Origin: Albifimbria verrucaria
Taxonomy: Eukaryota > Ascomycota > Sordariomycetes > Hypocreales > Stachybotryaceae
Direction: 5' to 3'
Assembly: GCA_020081605.1 (NCBI GenBank)
Contig: JAHREC010000045.1
Coordinates: forward strand, 1 to 64,000
Length of the DNA: 64,000 nucleotides
Positions 1 to 11,179 of the stretch are shown in pieces. Below the pieces are notes generated by a model that saw only the letters and a program-made list of their open reading frames with translations, made no database searches and was not told the origin of the DNA. The position numbers and the translations under genes are program-made. Within the stretch, counting starts at the first letter, position 1. Each line of letters opens with the position of its first letter.

Positions 1-102
1 CTAACCCTAACCCTAACCCTAACCCTAACCCTAACCCTAACCCTAACTCCTAACCCTAACCCTAACCCTAACCCTAACCCTAACCCTAACCCTAACCCTA
101 AT
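1..102. repeat. Terminal telomere repeat array
   Basis: About 17 tandem copies of CCCTAA run from the first base, with one variant copy near positions 48-56. This C-rich 5' strand orientation is that of a left chromosome end with the standard fungal TTAGGG telomere. From about 103 to 165 the repeat decays into degenerate units (GGGTTAGGGC, GGTAGGGTTA), so the chromosome-specific sequence begins close by. Confidence 0.97.
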
Positions 103-675
103 TTCCGTTGGGTTAGGGCTAAGGCTACGGGTAGGGTTACGCGTAGGGTTAAGGCCAAGATTAGGCCTGCAGTTTCACCCTTTCTACTCTCTTCACGCTA
201 CTTTTCCGCTTTTTGCCGTTTAGTAGCCGCCTTTAACTGTCTGTTGTTTGCTTCTCGCCCTTGTAAGAAGTCGTAGGCTTCGGCCTTCTTAAACGACCAG
301 CAACAAGGGACCGCCAGAGGGTAACGAGTGGAGACCGAAAAGCAAAGACGCAAACAGTCGGTTACTTGTAAGCGCGTAGTGGAGACCACCCAGGTAGGAA
401 AGATCAGGTAGCCTTAAGGTTCTAGGCTTCAAACAAGTGGAAACCAGTGACTAGCAAAGTAGTAACCAGCAGAGGCCGAGAGTGCTTAGTAAAGACCCTG
501 AAGCAAAAAGCAGACGGCAGATGGCCAACCACACCTGGCGGACAGTAGCAACTTAGAAAGAGCAAACGGAAAAGAAAGCTAAGCAGGTTGCAGGCGACGA
601 CAACAGACAACCGATCTAGAACAGAAAGGACTGGTGGGAAAAGGTTAACAGGCTAAAGCGGGAGGTAAAGAACAA
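103..675. other. Subtelomeric sequence without recognisable genes
   Basis: After the degenerate telomere-like units there is low-complexity, purine-biased sequence. Open frames of about 60 codons occur on the minus strand, but they lack an ATG context, introns or recognisable motifs. I see no gene here. Confidence 0.6.
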
Positions 676-808
676 AGAGCAGAGAACAGAGCAGAGAACA
701 GAGCAGAGAACAGAGCAGAGAACAGAGCAGAGAACAGAGCAGAGAACAGAGCAGAGAACAGAGCAGAGAACAGAGCAGAGAACAGAGCAGAGAACAGAGC
801 AGAGAACA
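676..808. repeat. 12-bp minisatellite (about 11 copies)
   Basis: The unit AGAGCAGAGAAC is repeated almost perfectly about eleven times. The array is open in several minus-strand frames because 12 is divisible by 3, which creates spurious repeat peptides (Ser-Ala-Leu-Phe and Cys-Ser-Leu-Leu units). I do not regard these as proteins. Subtelomeric minisatellites like this are common and are likely to vary in length between strains. Confidence 0.93.
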
Positions 809-2177
809 GAAGATAGACAAGAAAGAGTAGAAAACAGCGACTAGATAGCGAGAACAAACAGGCACCAACAAGCAACTGGGAGAAGCGCTTAGACAAGCTA
901 GGGCAGCGTGACACTAGGAGACTCAACCGCAGACAACAGACAACAGACAACAGACAGCAAAAAGTAGCTTGTGAAAAACTTCCTACAACTTCCTACAACT
1001 CCTCCTTCCTCAGTGATTAGAGAACTTAACCCACCTTCTCTTAAACTCTTCGTCTTTTCAGTCTAACAAGAACCTTAGCTAGTAACCCTGGCCCACCTCG
1101 GCCTTCAACCCTGTTCTTTGTACCCTTAACCAAACTTCTTCTGCAGACCCTAGGGCCAAAGATCCTCAAGGTCAGGGTTAGGGTTAGGGTCAGGGTCAGA
1201 AATTTACCTACCCTATATGCTTGGTCTGCTCGCTTCTATCAACCTTTTCACTCATAACTAGCACTTACCGATAGCTGTTAGAATACTATTTCACCCTATG
1301 CCTTGTATACCTGCCATTTTAACCAGAGTAACCTTAATAGCTGCTCTTTCCTCACGCTTTAAGGTTGGCGGTTAGCGGTTCGACAACGTAGCGGTTAGCG
1401 CTGGCCATAGGACCATGACTAATCTGCCGATAACCCTGATCCTGCAAATCGGCCACCGGACGTTAAGTTGATCCATCCCACGTTTTCCTGCCTAACGCCA
1501 GCACAGGTTATCCTGCTGTATCCTCCTACGAACCAACAGCCTGTTGGTTATCACCCCCAAAGCCCCTGTTGAGGCTGTGTAACCTAAGCCGCAGGACGTC
1601 AATCCATAGATCGCTATAAATTAATGCATCAGCCCCTTTACCAACTTTCTCATCATGCCGCCCGTTGGCTCCCATCCGAATAGCACCTTCGGCCTAATCA
1701 GCTTAAACATAATGCTCAAGAGTTCACTTCACTATAGAAACCATTAAAATTATATTCTTTTATATATCCATCGTCAATTCATAGAATGGCGTCAAAACAT
1801 GCCCACTCTACAGAGACAAGTGAGTCTTAGTGCCCTAATTGGTCCCATTCGCCTGGGAAGTAGCTGATCAGTACCCTAGACCTTGACGCTCGAACTCAAT
1901 CTGACGAGTGTTTGGGGCTTCCCACCCGGGCTCAAGCTATTCGGTGCTGGAGCTCAATTATATTCATGCAGGGGATGAATATCTGGAAGGCCTATCCTAT
2001 CTACCTAAATTATATGGTCGTGGGCTGGGGCGGCCTGAGTCTTTTGAAGCAGGCCGTCTTTTATTAGGTGCCTTAGGGATTTGTATCTTTGTCGCTGTGC
2101 CTATTATATTTCTATGTCAAAGGTAATAGCTATAGTTATCCTCTCTTCGGCTTATGCTATATTGATTATGAAGATAT
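809..2177. other. Subtelomeric spacer with short repeats and an internal telomere-like tract
   Basis: A heptamer (CAGACAA) is repeated about four times near 932-960. A tract at 1172-1199 mixes TTAGGG with TCAGGG units, pointing opposite to the terminal telomere. A 72-codon plus-strand frame at 1908-2126 ends in a hydrophobic stretch but begins with GTG and has no ATG; it could be an exon fragment. No other gene evidence was seen. Confidence 0.55.
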
Positions 2178-3406
2178 TTATCGAGATGGAACCTGGTGCC
2201 CCCATTCATCGCCGACCATACATTGCTCGTGATATTTCAGGTTGAACCCATAAGTAATCCACCCTATGATTGATTCCTGCTCCTTTGAGGGCCCGAACGC
2301 AGCAATAGCTCCTTGGGCCATAATTAAACGATTATAGTAATCCAGTATATTCCACTGAAACCCTTTGTAGTCGCTGTTCTCGCTAGGGATCTCGATAGAA
2401 CAAGCTACTTCATCGTACAACCACCTTAAGTTCTTATAGCTAAACTCCGGCAGATCGTTAATCTCGCTGTTCATCATCGCCTTGGCATCCAGGCCGCCAC
2501 TGTCGAAGTATTGCTGATTATATATCTTCTCAACCCCGTCACGGCTCTGAAGGCGTCTCTCGTTAAGTTTTGTTCGTGGTCCAGGGCCGTAGCCTAATTT
2601 AACACGTCTTTCCATAGTGATTGGATCGATATCCATGATTGCGATATGGAGGTCTTGACTGCCATGTTGAAGTGCAAAGACTGGGTGTTGCTTCTCTTGT
2701 CGCTTCGAGAGTGGGTTAAGCTTTGGTTCGTTCCACATGCCAATATGCCGAACTTCATGGCCAAGTTGCTGCGTTAAAATATCCTCCATTCGACGATGGA
2801 GTTTAACGGATCGCGGGAATTCATTGGGGTTCCTTACATTGGGCCCAAGGTTCCAATCATGCATCTCCACGAGCTCGCCAAGTAATTCGCCTGCCGTTAC
2901 CCTAGCTTTTGTATCAAGGCTTTTGGCAAGGGCGATCGACATCTCGCCATAACCCCTTCTTAGGGCTAGAGCTGCCAGAACCGTGAATACTGCACCCTTA
3001 ATGCATGAGTACCTATTCTGCTCGACATCTTCGGACTTAGCGTATGCCCGACAAGATGTAACGAGTTCCCAAAGTCCAAAGCCCATGCCTGGGGTTCCGG
3101 CCACCACTTCAATGTTGATTGGCCATGCAATTCCAAAATCGAATCGACTTCGTGGCCGATTCTGAACGGAGAGAGTGGTATTTGACTCCAATATATCTAT
3201 ATTACTATATATTAACAGGGTCCCTCACGAATGCCAGTTTAACAAGACATACCAATAGCTGCACCCTTACTCGTACCTATTTTCGCCACATTTCCCTCTG
3301 AGGAAATGGACTTATATGTAGTGCCATTAGACAGGGGTTGAAGAATAGAAGCAAGAGTATAATCTGGCACAAGGGCCCAGCATAAGATAATAATCGATAC
3401 TCTCAT
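2178..3406 (-). CDS. Secreted protein of unknown function, two exons
   Basis: The long frame at 2178-3196 has no ATG upstream. A GTATGT donor at 3252 and a TATAG acceptor at 3197 (56-bp intron) join it in frame to an upstream exon, 3406-3253. That exon starts with an ATG and encodes a classical signal peptide (MRVSIIILCWALVPDYTLA). The joined product is about 390 residues. It has a Cys-containing segment (WELVTSCRAY, then RYSCIKG) followed by a hydrophobic Ala/Leu stretch, then a polar C-terminal half rich in Trp, Tyr and Asp. I recognise no catalytic motif. The gene is divergent from the secreted-protein gene at 4176, with about 770 bp between them. Because the intron restores both the start and the secretion signal, I trust the model well; the function is unknown. 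Confidence 0.72.
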
Positions 3407-4175
3407 AATGCAATAGTAAGAAAGGCTGGTTAATATTGCAGGATTTCTAGCGTTCTTATATCGTGGAGTCGAATATTATATTATTATATTATAATGGCGG
3501 AAATACAGTCCCCTTTTAAGCTATTAATTATCTGTTAGTTTATTGCTAACCTTACTCCATCCAGAACCAAACGCTTATCAGCTTATTCTTTTCCCCTTTT
3601 TTAGCATCTTTGTTGGTGGCTTGTGGCTTCTCCGTCTTGAGTTGGCCGCAGACCCCATATACAAGTCATGCGGTGAATGATTCGTATGATGATGGGGTCT
3701 GGAACATATAAATAGTATCCAGAAGCTTGTGGGATATGCGGTTAGAATAAGGTCCGCTGTCAGCGTGTGCGAGAAGCATCGGTTTTATGATACGCAGCTC
3801 CGTGTACGAGATATGATTGCTCCGACATGCCCCCAATTCCTGGGGCTTGTCTGGATCATGAGGCTGAGAAGCGTGGGTTTGTTGGTAAGCATATGTTACA
3901 GGATTCCAAACAGCGCAAGATACGCTCTAACACCCCTGTAGTAATCAGGGCGCAGCAAGCCACCGAACAAAAACGGCGATTTACAGTCTGGTGTTTTCTA
4001 ACCAACGAACAATTCTCCCATCAGTATTAAGAATTCATAAATAGCAGCCATACTTTATAATATATATTTAAATATGTAAGCTCTACGATTCTGAATATTT
4101 CTATGAACTTTAAATCTTAATCTTTTCTTTAGGCTACCTATATTCATCTCTTGTGAATAGTTGAAAATCACAAAC
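3407..4175. other. Divergent intergenic region
   Basis: This AT-rich, roughly 770-bp spacer lies between two divergently transcribed secreted-protein genes. It contains TATA-rich runs near 3470-3500 and 4060-4075. Short open frames occur at 3729-4030 but show no motif or intron signals. It probably holds both promoters. Confidence 0.5.
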
Positions 4176-4655
4176 ATGCATCTATCTTTAAAATATATAC
4201 TTTCTCTTGCCTTTATCCCGTTGAGTCTCCTAGGCGCTATTGCCACACCGATAACTCAAACTGGCGAAGTCCATGGTCATCTTAACCAGCGCACCCCAGT
4301 CTGGAATTGGCCTCGTTGCACTTTTGCAGAGGAAGGGCAATGTACTCTCTATATGGCAACGGGGAAACCATATCCAACCTTCACACAATATCGCACGTTT
4401 GCACTTTTCGATCATAAATGCAAACTCACATCCCTTTATTATACAGACATAAAGGAGAAGATTGTCAATCTCAAAGGCCATCTACCAGGTGGCATAAGAA
4501 TCGCAGTCGACGATCAAATGCAACCGGAAGGTGCTATATCTTATCGTTTAGTAGATACTCCTCTTGGTAGTGGCTTGGAGTGCCATGATTGGGGGAGTAT
4601 GTGGATGGCATCGGCTGCAGGAGACATTTCCCTGTTAAGCAACATTTTCTATTAG
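4176..4655 (+). CDS. Small secreted cysteine-containing protein
   Basis: A 159-residue protein when started at the ATG at 4176; the open frame extends five codons upstream but only to a TTG. Residues 1-24 form a clear signal peptide (hydrophobic core YILSLAFIPLSLLGAIA, cleavage near Ala-Thr-Pro). The mature part is about 135 residues with four cysteines (CTFAEEGQC, then KCKL, then ECHDW), which could form two disulfides. Aromatic and Gly residues suggest a compact beta-rich fold. No family is recognised. Small size, secretion and subtelomeric location fit an effector-like or antagonistic secreted protein, but that is inference. There is no intron or frameshift. Confidence 0.7.
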   Translation: MHLSLKYILSLAFIPLSLLGAIATPITQTGEVHGHLNQRTPVWNWPRCTFAEEGQCTLYMATGKPYPTFTQYRTFALFDHKCKLTSLYYTDIKEKIVNLKGHLPGGIRIAVDDQMQPEGAISYRLVDTPLGSGLECHDWGSMWMASAAGDISLLSNIFY

Positions 4656-4905
4656 CTACGATAGCCTGATATACATTGGTTGTGTTTAGTGAAAAGAAAG
4701 CAGCATTAAGTCGGCCCTAGAGTATATAAACCCAACCTAACCTTAACCCCCAGCCGCTTAAGTGTTTGCTACCTCCCAAGAATGGAAAGTGCTGAAGAAA
4801 CTTAACATTAATACAATAAAAGCGAGCTTAGCTCTTGTCAATTAAACGGCAGGATTACCTAAGCCCCATGCCCCACTGTATATAATCTAGTGGGTGACAG
4901 TACTA
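4656..4905. other. Short convergent spacer
   Basis: This spacer lies between two converging genes. It contains a short TAACC/TAACCC run near 4735-4750. Nothing else is seen. Confidence 0.4.
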
Positions 4906-5871
4906 TTATATTATTTTTTTCTGGTAAAGCCGATCCATACGGATTCCATGTATAGCCTTGTCTAACTCCTGGGCTGCTGTTGCCGTAGATATTTTAATGC
5001 TTTCTTCGATATCCGCCTTTATAACCGCTTCCTCCTTTTCTAACTTGATCTTCTGCGCTGCGATACCCTTGAGGTCTTCAAGTCCCTGCAGGAAGCAAAT
5101 TTCCACCTCATCATGCAACCTCACCAGGCATCGTTCCCCACTTTGATACAGCGATACTAGAGAAGGAACATAACCATTTTGTCCGAGTAGGGTTAGAAGT
5201 CGATGGCTCTGTTTTAACAGACGCCTCATTTCACCCGCGTCGACTTCCTCACGCTCCGCTGATATTTTTTGTATGGTGTTCATTGCCTGTATTAGATCCT
5301 CGAAGTCTTCGTCGCTTATCCATCTGGGGAAACGGTATCGATGCTCTTTCCATAGAACCGCCCACGATTCAAGATTAGCCGACGCTGCGCAATCCCATCC
5401 GCGCTCCTTTAGCGTATCTGCCAACACTGCTTTGGCGTATAAAAAGCATGCTTCTTCCATCATACATCGCACAGTTCCGAAAAACTCATACTGTAAGCGG
5501 AATGGTAGGAAGGCTCGACCTAGAAATTTCTTTCATGGCCCACTGGCACTGGCTTTGGTTAGGTCTTCAAACGACGAGCTCTCATATACAGACCCATACC
5601 TTCACCCCGTGCCATCGACGCAGCCATACTCGCTATACGGTCTTCGTTCTGATCGATGCCGTTCGCAGTTCTATCGTCGCTTGCTCCGTGACCCTTCATC
5701 GTGTCCTTTGGGAGGCTGAGCCCCCTCCTCGCGAGGCGAAACGGGCTCTTCTCGCTCGTGCGTTTCTTCGTAGGACGTATTAGATGCGATTTCCATGTTT
5801 GCTCCCTGTTCTGCGAATGTCCTTGCCGCTTCTGCCGCCTTCTGAGCTGCCGTCCTCTTCTTCTTCGCCAT
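4906..5871 (-). CDS. Conserved subtelomeric protein of unknown function (FFGTVR..MMEEACFLYA family)
   Basis: The last exon (5490-4906) begins after a TTACAG acceptor with YEFFGTVRC and continues MMEEACFLYAKAVLAD..GWDCAASANLESWAVLWK to a helical C-terminus rich in Lys/Glu. From memory, this block belongs to a large Hypocreales family, often subtelomeric, that carries misleading cytochrome-type automatic annotations; nothing here supports an electron-transfer role. The upstream coding segment starts at an ATG at 5871 with a basic, Ala-rich N-terminus (MAKKKRTAAQKAAEAAR), probably nuclear or disordered. It then breaks frame near 5680, where two other frames look coding. I could not fix the donor site, so either an intron plus one frameshift or a decayed first exon is possible. 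The ATG inside the last exon (5463) is an unlikely start because the conserved block precedes it. Confidence 0.55.
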
Positions 5872-6104
5872 TGCTGTAATGGTTCGCTATCCGGTTCTTG
5901 GTGGCGAGGATGATGTTCGCTACTTTCTCGAGGGAGAGGAAAAGAAGGGAGAGAAGGAAGAAGTCGATGCATATGAGACATGCGAAATCGCGGTCCGGAA
6001 TATATATAAACCACCGGACCACAAACATACAGTGCCCTTGAAGTCAGACTCTACGACAGACCGTCGTGCAAGCTTCGAATACGCTTCCTCAATGCAGCAG
6101 ACAA

Positions 6105-6599
6105 CTAAGATGCCTCTTCTAACGCGCTATTTGTCAACGCGTCTGCTTGCTCATTGTGCTCTCGCGCTACATGCCAAAACAAAACCTCCACACCGACTTT
6201 ACGAAGCGTATCAATCCACTTATCTAATTCCTTGAAAAGGTCCGAGTTACGAACTATTTTCTGCTTTGCTGTCCAATAAACCCCGTCTTTTCATACCCAC
6301 CGGTTCGGAACCCAGTCCGTGATCCCGTCTACCACATATGCTGAATCTGCTTTGATCACTACTAGATCCAGCCTCTTACCCCAAACCGTTCTTTTTGTAT
6401 ATCGCATGGGCCACTTGAAGCGCAATAATGGCAGCCTGAAGTTCTGCCACCTGATTCGTCGTGCGAACACTCTCGATAATGACGCTTTTATTGTATTCAG
6501 AGTATTCCCGACAAACACACCTGCAGCCATTCTGGCTGTTGGTGTTCCATTGTACCGGCACACACCATCGACGGCAATGACTATGCAATCTAGATGCAT
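6105..6599 (-). pseudogene. Ribonuclease H domain pseudogene
   Basis: Read across three frames, the strand encodes a complete RNase H fold. The first Asp strand is at IAVDGVCRYNGTP (near 6565), then ESVRTTNQVAELQAA with the catalytic Glu, then VIKADSAYVVDGI with the second Asp, then VEVLFWHVAREHNEQADAL with the late His and Asp (6150-6110), ending in TAG at 6105. The coding signal shifts frame near 6505, shifts back near 6380, and meets an in-frame TGA at 6291. All DEDD-type residues survive, so decay is recent or partly an assembly artefact. Fungal stand-alone RNase H genes of this kind occur in multiple copies and may derive from retroelements. It overlaps no other gene. Confidence 0.72.
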
Positions 6600-7405
6600 T
6601 TCCCATCTGTGTAAGGGGTTTCACATCACAATTTCAAACGCTGCTTATACCATGCATTTATATATTGAGCTTCAGTGACTGAGACCTCAACACCACTTTA
6701 ACCTTTGTCCCATCGTTTGGTTTTCCAGAGGCTGCATAAAGGAGGGAGGGATATGCGGCGTGGTATGGTTTGACCATTCATAAAGCAGTAACCCAATCGT
6801 TCGCCAAGGCGTCAGAAACCCTCGTTTAATCCCGGTTTGGACGATTGAAGCTGCTGCGTGAGGGTGGGGGTTTGCAGGGTTCGTGGCCACCAAGCCAATG
6901 AGTGGTGGCCTATGGGCTGTGAACCAACCTTATTTAAAAGCATTGGTGGGAAGCAAACCCGGGAATTCGGACTGGCGAGGGTCACTACGTGAGTTCCTTT
7001 TATTCTAGCTGGCACAGTCGGACCTTTGTGTGATGTCGGCGTCCTATTGCAGGGCCAACCGCATACACAATCGTTCTTGGTATGGAACCCCGTGGGCACC
7101 CTATTGGTTGCGACCGCATCGTCCGGGTACTCACCCAGGCACATTTACAGGGTAGCGGGGAGCCAACTGCATAAGAGAACGAAACGATGAGATAACGACC
7201 CAACAGTAAATTGTCAAATATTCCTAGGACCTCCCGGCTCTTGCATGGGCTCGGTTAGGATTCCTGGATATGGATACCAACAGCATATAGGATCATCGTA
7301 GGCGAGGGCTTTCGGGCTAGTCGAGACAGCCACCTCCCGCTCTTTCCGCTCTTCCAGGCCGGGGTTCAATGGGATAAAGGCACAGTACACTGTTCCGCGT
7401 AAAAC
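6600..7405. other. Intergenic region
   Basis: About 800 bp without a supported gene. Short minus-strand frames at 6687-7203 overlap one another and have no motifs. The right part is the presumed promoter of the gene starting at 7519. Confidence 0.4.
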
Positions 7406-7411
7406 TATAAA
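7406..7411 (+). promoter_or_regulatory. TATA box of the 7519 gene
   Basis: TATAAA lies 108 bp upstream of the ATG at 7519. It is followed by a pyrimidine-rich leader with several CCAATC/CCATCC repeats, a common arrangement in highly expressed fungal genes for secreted proteins. Confidence 0.45.
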
Positions 7412-7518
7412 GAGGTGGCCGATTTCCCTCCTTCCAATCTCCAGCCCGACTCATCTCCTTAGCCCTCACCTGACCATCCGACCATCCAATCATCCAATCG
7501 TCCGCACCCTTTGCCAAC

Positions 7519-8319
7519 ATGCTCTTCCTTCCCCTTATCCTTGGCCTTGCCGCCAGTGTCAACGCAATCGACCTCTACCTCGGCTGGAGGGGCGGCAGCA
7601 ACTACGTTGCTTGCCGTAACATAAACCCCAACGTCTGCTGCTCCACTGCTGCAGGAGGGAGCCCTTCAACAGCCTTGACTTCAGAGAGATCCCCAGGAAC
7701 TGGAACATCCAGTGCCGTGGCCACAGAGGCCCCAGTGTGGCTCGCTGGCCGAGGTCAAGCAGAGCAACGGCGCTACCGCAGTTAGCCTGTTCAACTCTGA
7801 CTTTGGTGGCTCTGGCTATGGCTTCGTCTCTAAGCGCTCCACGGACGATGCTGTTGTTGAGACCGTAAGGCCATCTCTCTTGGTCTTTGGAGACGGGGCT
7901 CAATATGATCTTTCCGAATTGACTGAATCTTCCTATGATGAAATGGTATGTGCCTCTTACGTCCCATAGGCTTGAACCATAAGTGCTTTTGCTAATGACC
8001 ATGGTAGTTAGTACCAGCTTTTCCGCTACCATCCTCCGAGTCATAACATGGCATCCTCCTCGCTTAACCCCTCGCTTGACCCCCTCGCGCTTCCAAAGAG
8101 TCTACCTGCTAATGTTCGTATTCTTCGTCTACAGTCTCCGAATCGCAGCTTCGAACGGTTCCTCCGACGATGTTCCCGCCAAATTCGACACATCCAGGAT
8201 CGAGTAAAGGTTCGATATGGTGGCTTGAGCGCTTGGAATATATGCCAGCCTGGTCCGACGTTCCTCTTGCGATCACCTTGACTGCGGAGGGTAACAGGTT
8301 GCCTTGCATACTTAGTTAA
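7519..8319 (+). pseudogene. Broken gene for a secreted protein
   Basis: The ATG at 7519 starts a strong signal peptide (MLFLPLILGLAASVNA) followed by LYLGWRGGSNYVACRNINPNVCC, so the mature protein is cysteine-rich at its start. The coding signal then moves through a second frame (FNSLDFREIPRNWNIQC, near 7655-7715) into a third (CGSLAEVKQSNGATAV.. to SSYDEM, 7735-7945). This implies two one-base losses. A 66-bp intron follows: GTATGT at 7946, branch GCTAAT, acceptor TTAG at 8011. The next exon reads YQLFRYHPPSHN and onward, possibly with a further shift before the end. I recognise no family. Whether the breaks are real or assembly indels cannot be settled from sequence alone. Confidence 0.6.
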
Positions 8320-8442
8320 ACATTATAGAACTCTGCTACCTCATTCCCTACAAGTCCCATATCCCTTCCAGTGTGTGACTAAATACAGTAATCTGTGAAG
8401 TTGAAAATCCATAGCCCAATTTTTAAGAACAGCAGCTTTCGT

Positions 8443-10184
8443 TCAGCTCGGCACCCACACAAGCTCAATAATACCATCAAGTGCCTTCATGGGCCTTTTC
8501 TTCTCTACCATCCATCGCTCATCATCCTTCTTTCGAACATATACCTGTAACACGGACCTGTCCTCCATGACTTGCGAGTCACGAAGCTCCCAAGCAATCT
8601 TCTTACCCGTTTTGAGGAGCGAGGGGCGCTGAGGGCCATACGTGTAGTCGAAGTTCCACACATGCTCCTCGAACAGCGGGCGAAATGTACGCTCCACCTG
8701 ACTCAGGTCGAAGTCGATCCCATCGGGGTAGTGCGCAATGCTATAACCGTTGGAGATGATGAAGTTGTCCGCAGTAACGAAGCGCTGAAACGGGCAGTCC
8801 TCGCCGCACGTATAGGATATCTTGGTGGTATTTAGCGGGTTGGCCGAGTGCCACTTGTCGCCTCTCTTGAAATGATGAATGCTGTACGGCTTAAATCCGC
8901 CTTCGTAGAAACCCGATGCGTCTCCTACAAGATCGAGCTGCCAGAGGTCCTTCAGGTGCGTGAGACGTATGTCGGTGTTCTCGTATATGCACTTACGAAG
9001 GAGAATGTCTCCCTGAGGACCCCAGCCGGTGTTGGACTGCTTGATCTTGGCCCTCGTCCGGCAAGCGTCAATGCGACTGGAAACGATACCCGCCAAAGGA
9101 CGGCTGAGGAAGACTCCACCGCCTCCAAAAGCTTGGGAGCCGTGCACCTTCACGGCCGTAACGTCCTCGGATAAGGTGCCGATATATAACAGCCTTGTAT
9201 GATCATACTGCTTGAACCGCTCGACGAGGCCATTCATCGCCGTGAAGAAGGTGTCGTCATCGCACAAGACCAGCCACTTCCTGTTCGGGAGTCTTTGTGG
9301 GAGTAAAGCATAGGCACCAGGTTGAGGTACCGGACAGCCATCTCCTTCTCTATCCGGCTATCCCACCCGCTCACTTCGGAATCGATACCGGCATCGGCAA
9401 GTCGTTGCGCGACCTCCGTAAGCTCCGCATCCGTGACGTCAAGGAGGCGAAGGAGGAGCTTGCCTCCGTTAGACCTGCCTTTGCTGTCGGTTAGCCAGTA
9501 GGCCCACTCTTGGATCATCGAAGGGTCGCTGAGGCGCTTGTATGTGGTGGAAATGGCGAATATGAAGTCGGAGAGATCAGCATCGGCCGGGAAAGGCGAC
9601 TCCGGGACGGAAACCTCCAAGGGTTCGCTGCATTTCTCTTCCTGGTCGTGGCCACTCAGCAGATCCACCACCCGGAAGCCTTCGGCGTCATTACCTGATG
9701 ACAGGAGGTTCTGCGGTAGCGAAGTATAAGATTGACGCTCGATGGGCTTGCGCGTGAAGCTGATGTAGCGTCTCAAATACTCGACTTGATCGTCCAGCTT
9801 GTATCTGTCACTTATCTCACGAAGCCTGTCCGTATCAACATTGCAATTCATAACGTGGCTCGATGACGGCCGTGCGCCATGTGCGCTGGTGTTGATGGGT
9901 TTGGCTTGATCACCGCCCGAAAGTTTCGGCTTGACAGCGGATACATCTTTTAAATCAGATGTTTTTAGAAGCAAGTCTGTGGTATACGGTCTCGTTGATG
10001 GTAAGTTCCAATATGCTATCAAAAGAACGGCAATAAGCACAACAAGCTTGAGAGCTCTTGAGAAGGAGCTCCGTATGCCCCAGGTTGACTGGATTAATGC
10101 CTTCGCTAGGGTGCAGGCTCTCGTGGCTTTCGCCGACCAATACACACTATGCGGGGCCTCTAGGCGGCCGATCCACCCTACCAT
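8443..10184 (-). CDS. Glycosyltransferase family 31-like type II membrane protein (frameshifted)
   Basis: The N-terminal part (10184-9290) has a cytosolic head, one membrane anchor near residues 45-62 (LKLVVLIAVLLIAYW) and a lumenal stem. The C-terminal part carries the GT31/Fringe-like signature: KWLVLCDDDTFF with the acidic DXD metal/nucleotide-sugar site (near 9265), then YIGTLSED, GSQAFGGGGVFLS and NTGWGPQGDILLR. The two halves join through a one-base frameshift near 9300; on repair the text reads straight into RKWLVLCDDD. Total length is about 585 residues, usual for the fungal branch of this family. It is expected to act in the Golgi, transferring a sugar to a glycoprotein or glycolipid; donor and acceptor are unknown. 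An intact domain on both sides favours an assembly indel over gene death. Confidence 0.78.
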
Positions 10185-11179
10185 AGCTAGGTAGGACAGT
10201 AAGCAAATGCGGTTGGGTAAAGAAGGGTGTCGGTATTCAGGGCATACAAGTAATAGAGTTGCCTACCAAAGTAGGTTAAGGGGCTTAAGGTGTCAATTGA
10301 AACGGCGAGGCCGAGGCATTAATGGCTGTTGGTTATGTAAATTTGTGGCAGAACCAACAGCCAAGCAATTAATATCCTGGCTGGTGGTGGATCCTCGCTT
10401 CAGCCTGAGCCACTCAGCACGTGGTGGTGCTGTGGGAAGGAAATGCAATGGCTAGATCCCCCTGTCCAACATTTAGATGGATGTGAAGTATACTGACAAA
10501 TATTATGTATATAACTTAGGGAAAAGGATGTCTGTAGCACGCGGCGGAGAATGACCAATGCTGATTGGTCAATTTTATCATGGCTATCCATCACCGACAA
10601 ATCGCCCGAATTTTAATTCTTTCCTAGCTCACTATCCGGTGACATGTTCCTCGTCCTGTCTTACTTGGTGAATCATGCTATTAAGTAACCTTGTTATTTT
10701 TACTATCGATTTCGTACTGAAAACCACCTTCGAAGGGATATGAGCGACGGATCGTCTAGACCCCGCTTTAGGGGCCCTCCGCCCCAAGTAGGCCGCCCAT
10801 AAACAAGCCATCAAATGACTTGGATAGGCCTGGAAGCACGAGATATAACCCCATTGTCCTTGACGAGCATAACGATACTGATAATTGTGTGGAGGGTGAA
10901 GATGATACTGGAGGGAAACACACGGCCGTGGCAGGCAACAAGGTCAAACAAGGGTAATGCTGGGAGTTACCTCTGGATACTCAACCAATAAGCAATCCGT
11001 CTCTCATACCGTGTCTCTGGTTGTTAGGAAGATAATGGTTTTGACACACCAAGGATAATAGCAAAAACCAAGATGAGGGTGGAGGAAATGACAGTTAAAG
11101 GGATATCGACAATGCTCGTGCAATAAGCAACGGAGGGTTTTGCAATGTATCCAAGAACGCTCTGGATTATATTGTGCAA
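10185..11179. other. Intergenic region
   Basis: About 1 kb between the start of the GT31 gene and the end of the next minus-strand gene. Several short open frames exist but none has a motif, an intron or a convincing start. Nothing else is seen. Confidence 0.45.

Noticed and set aside
676..808. Possible CRISPR-like array
   Set aside because: The repeats are contiguous with no spacers, and the organism is a fungus.
645..950. Minus-strand frames encoding Ser-Ala-Leu-Phe or Cys-Ser-Leu-Leu repeats
   Set aside because: They are translations of the 12-bp minisatellite in two frames at once; a unit length divisible by three keeps any frame open.
5273..6235. Plus-strand frames of 110-148 codons
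   Set aside because: They overlap the minus-strand exons that carry the conserved FFGTVR block and show no motif of their own.
8572..9174. Plus-strand frames of 87 and 108 codons
   Set aside because: They are antisense to the conserved GT31 catalytic domain.
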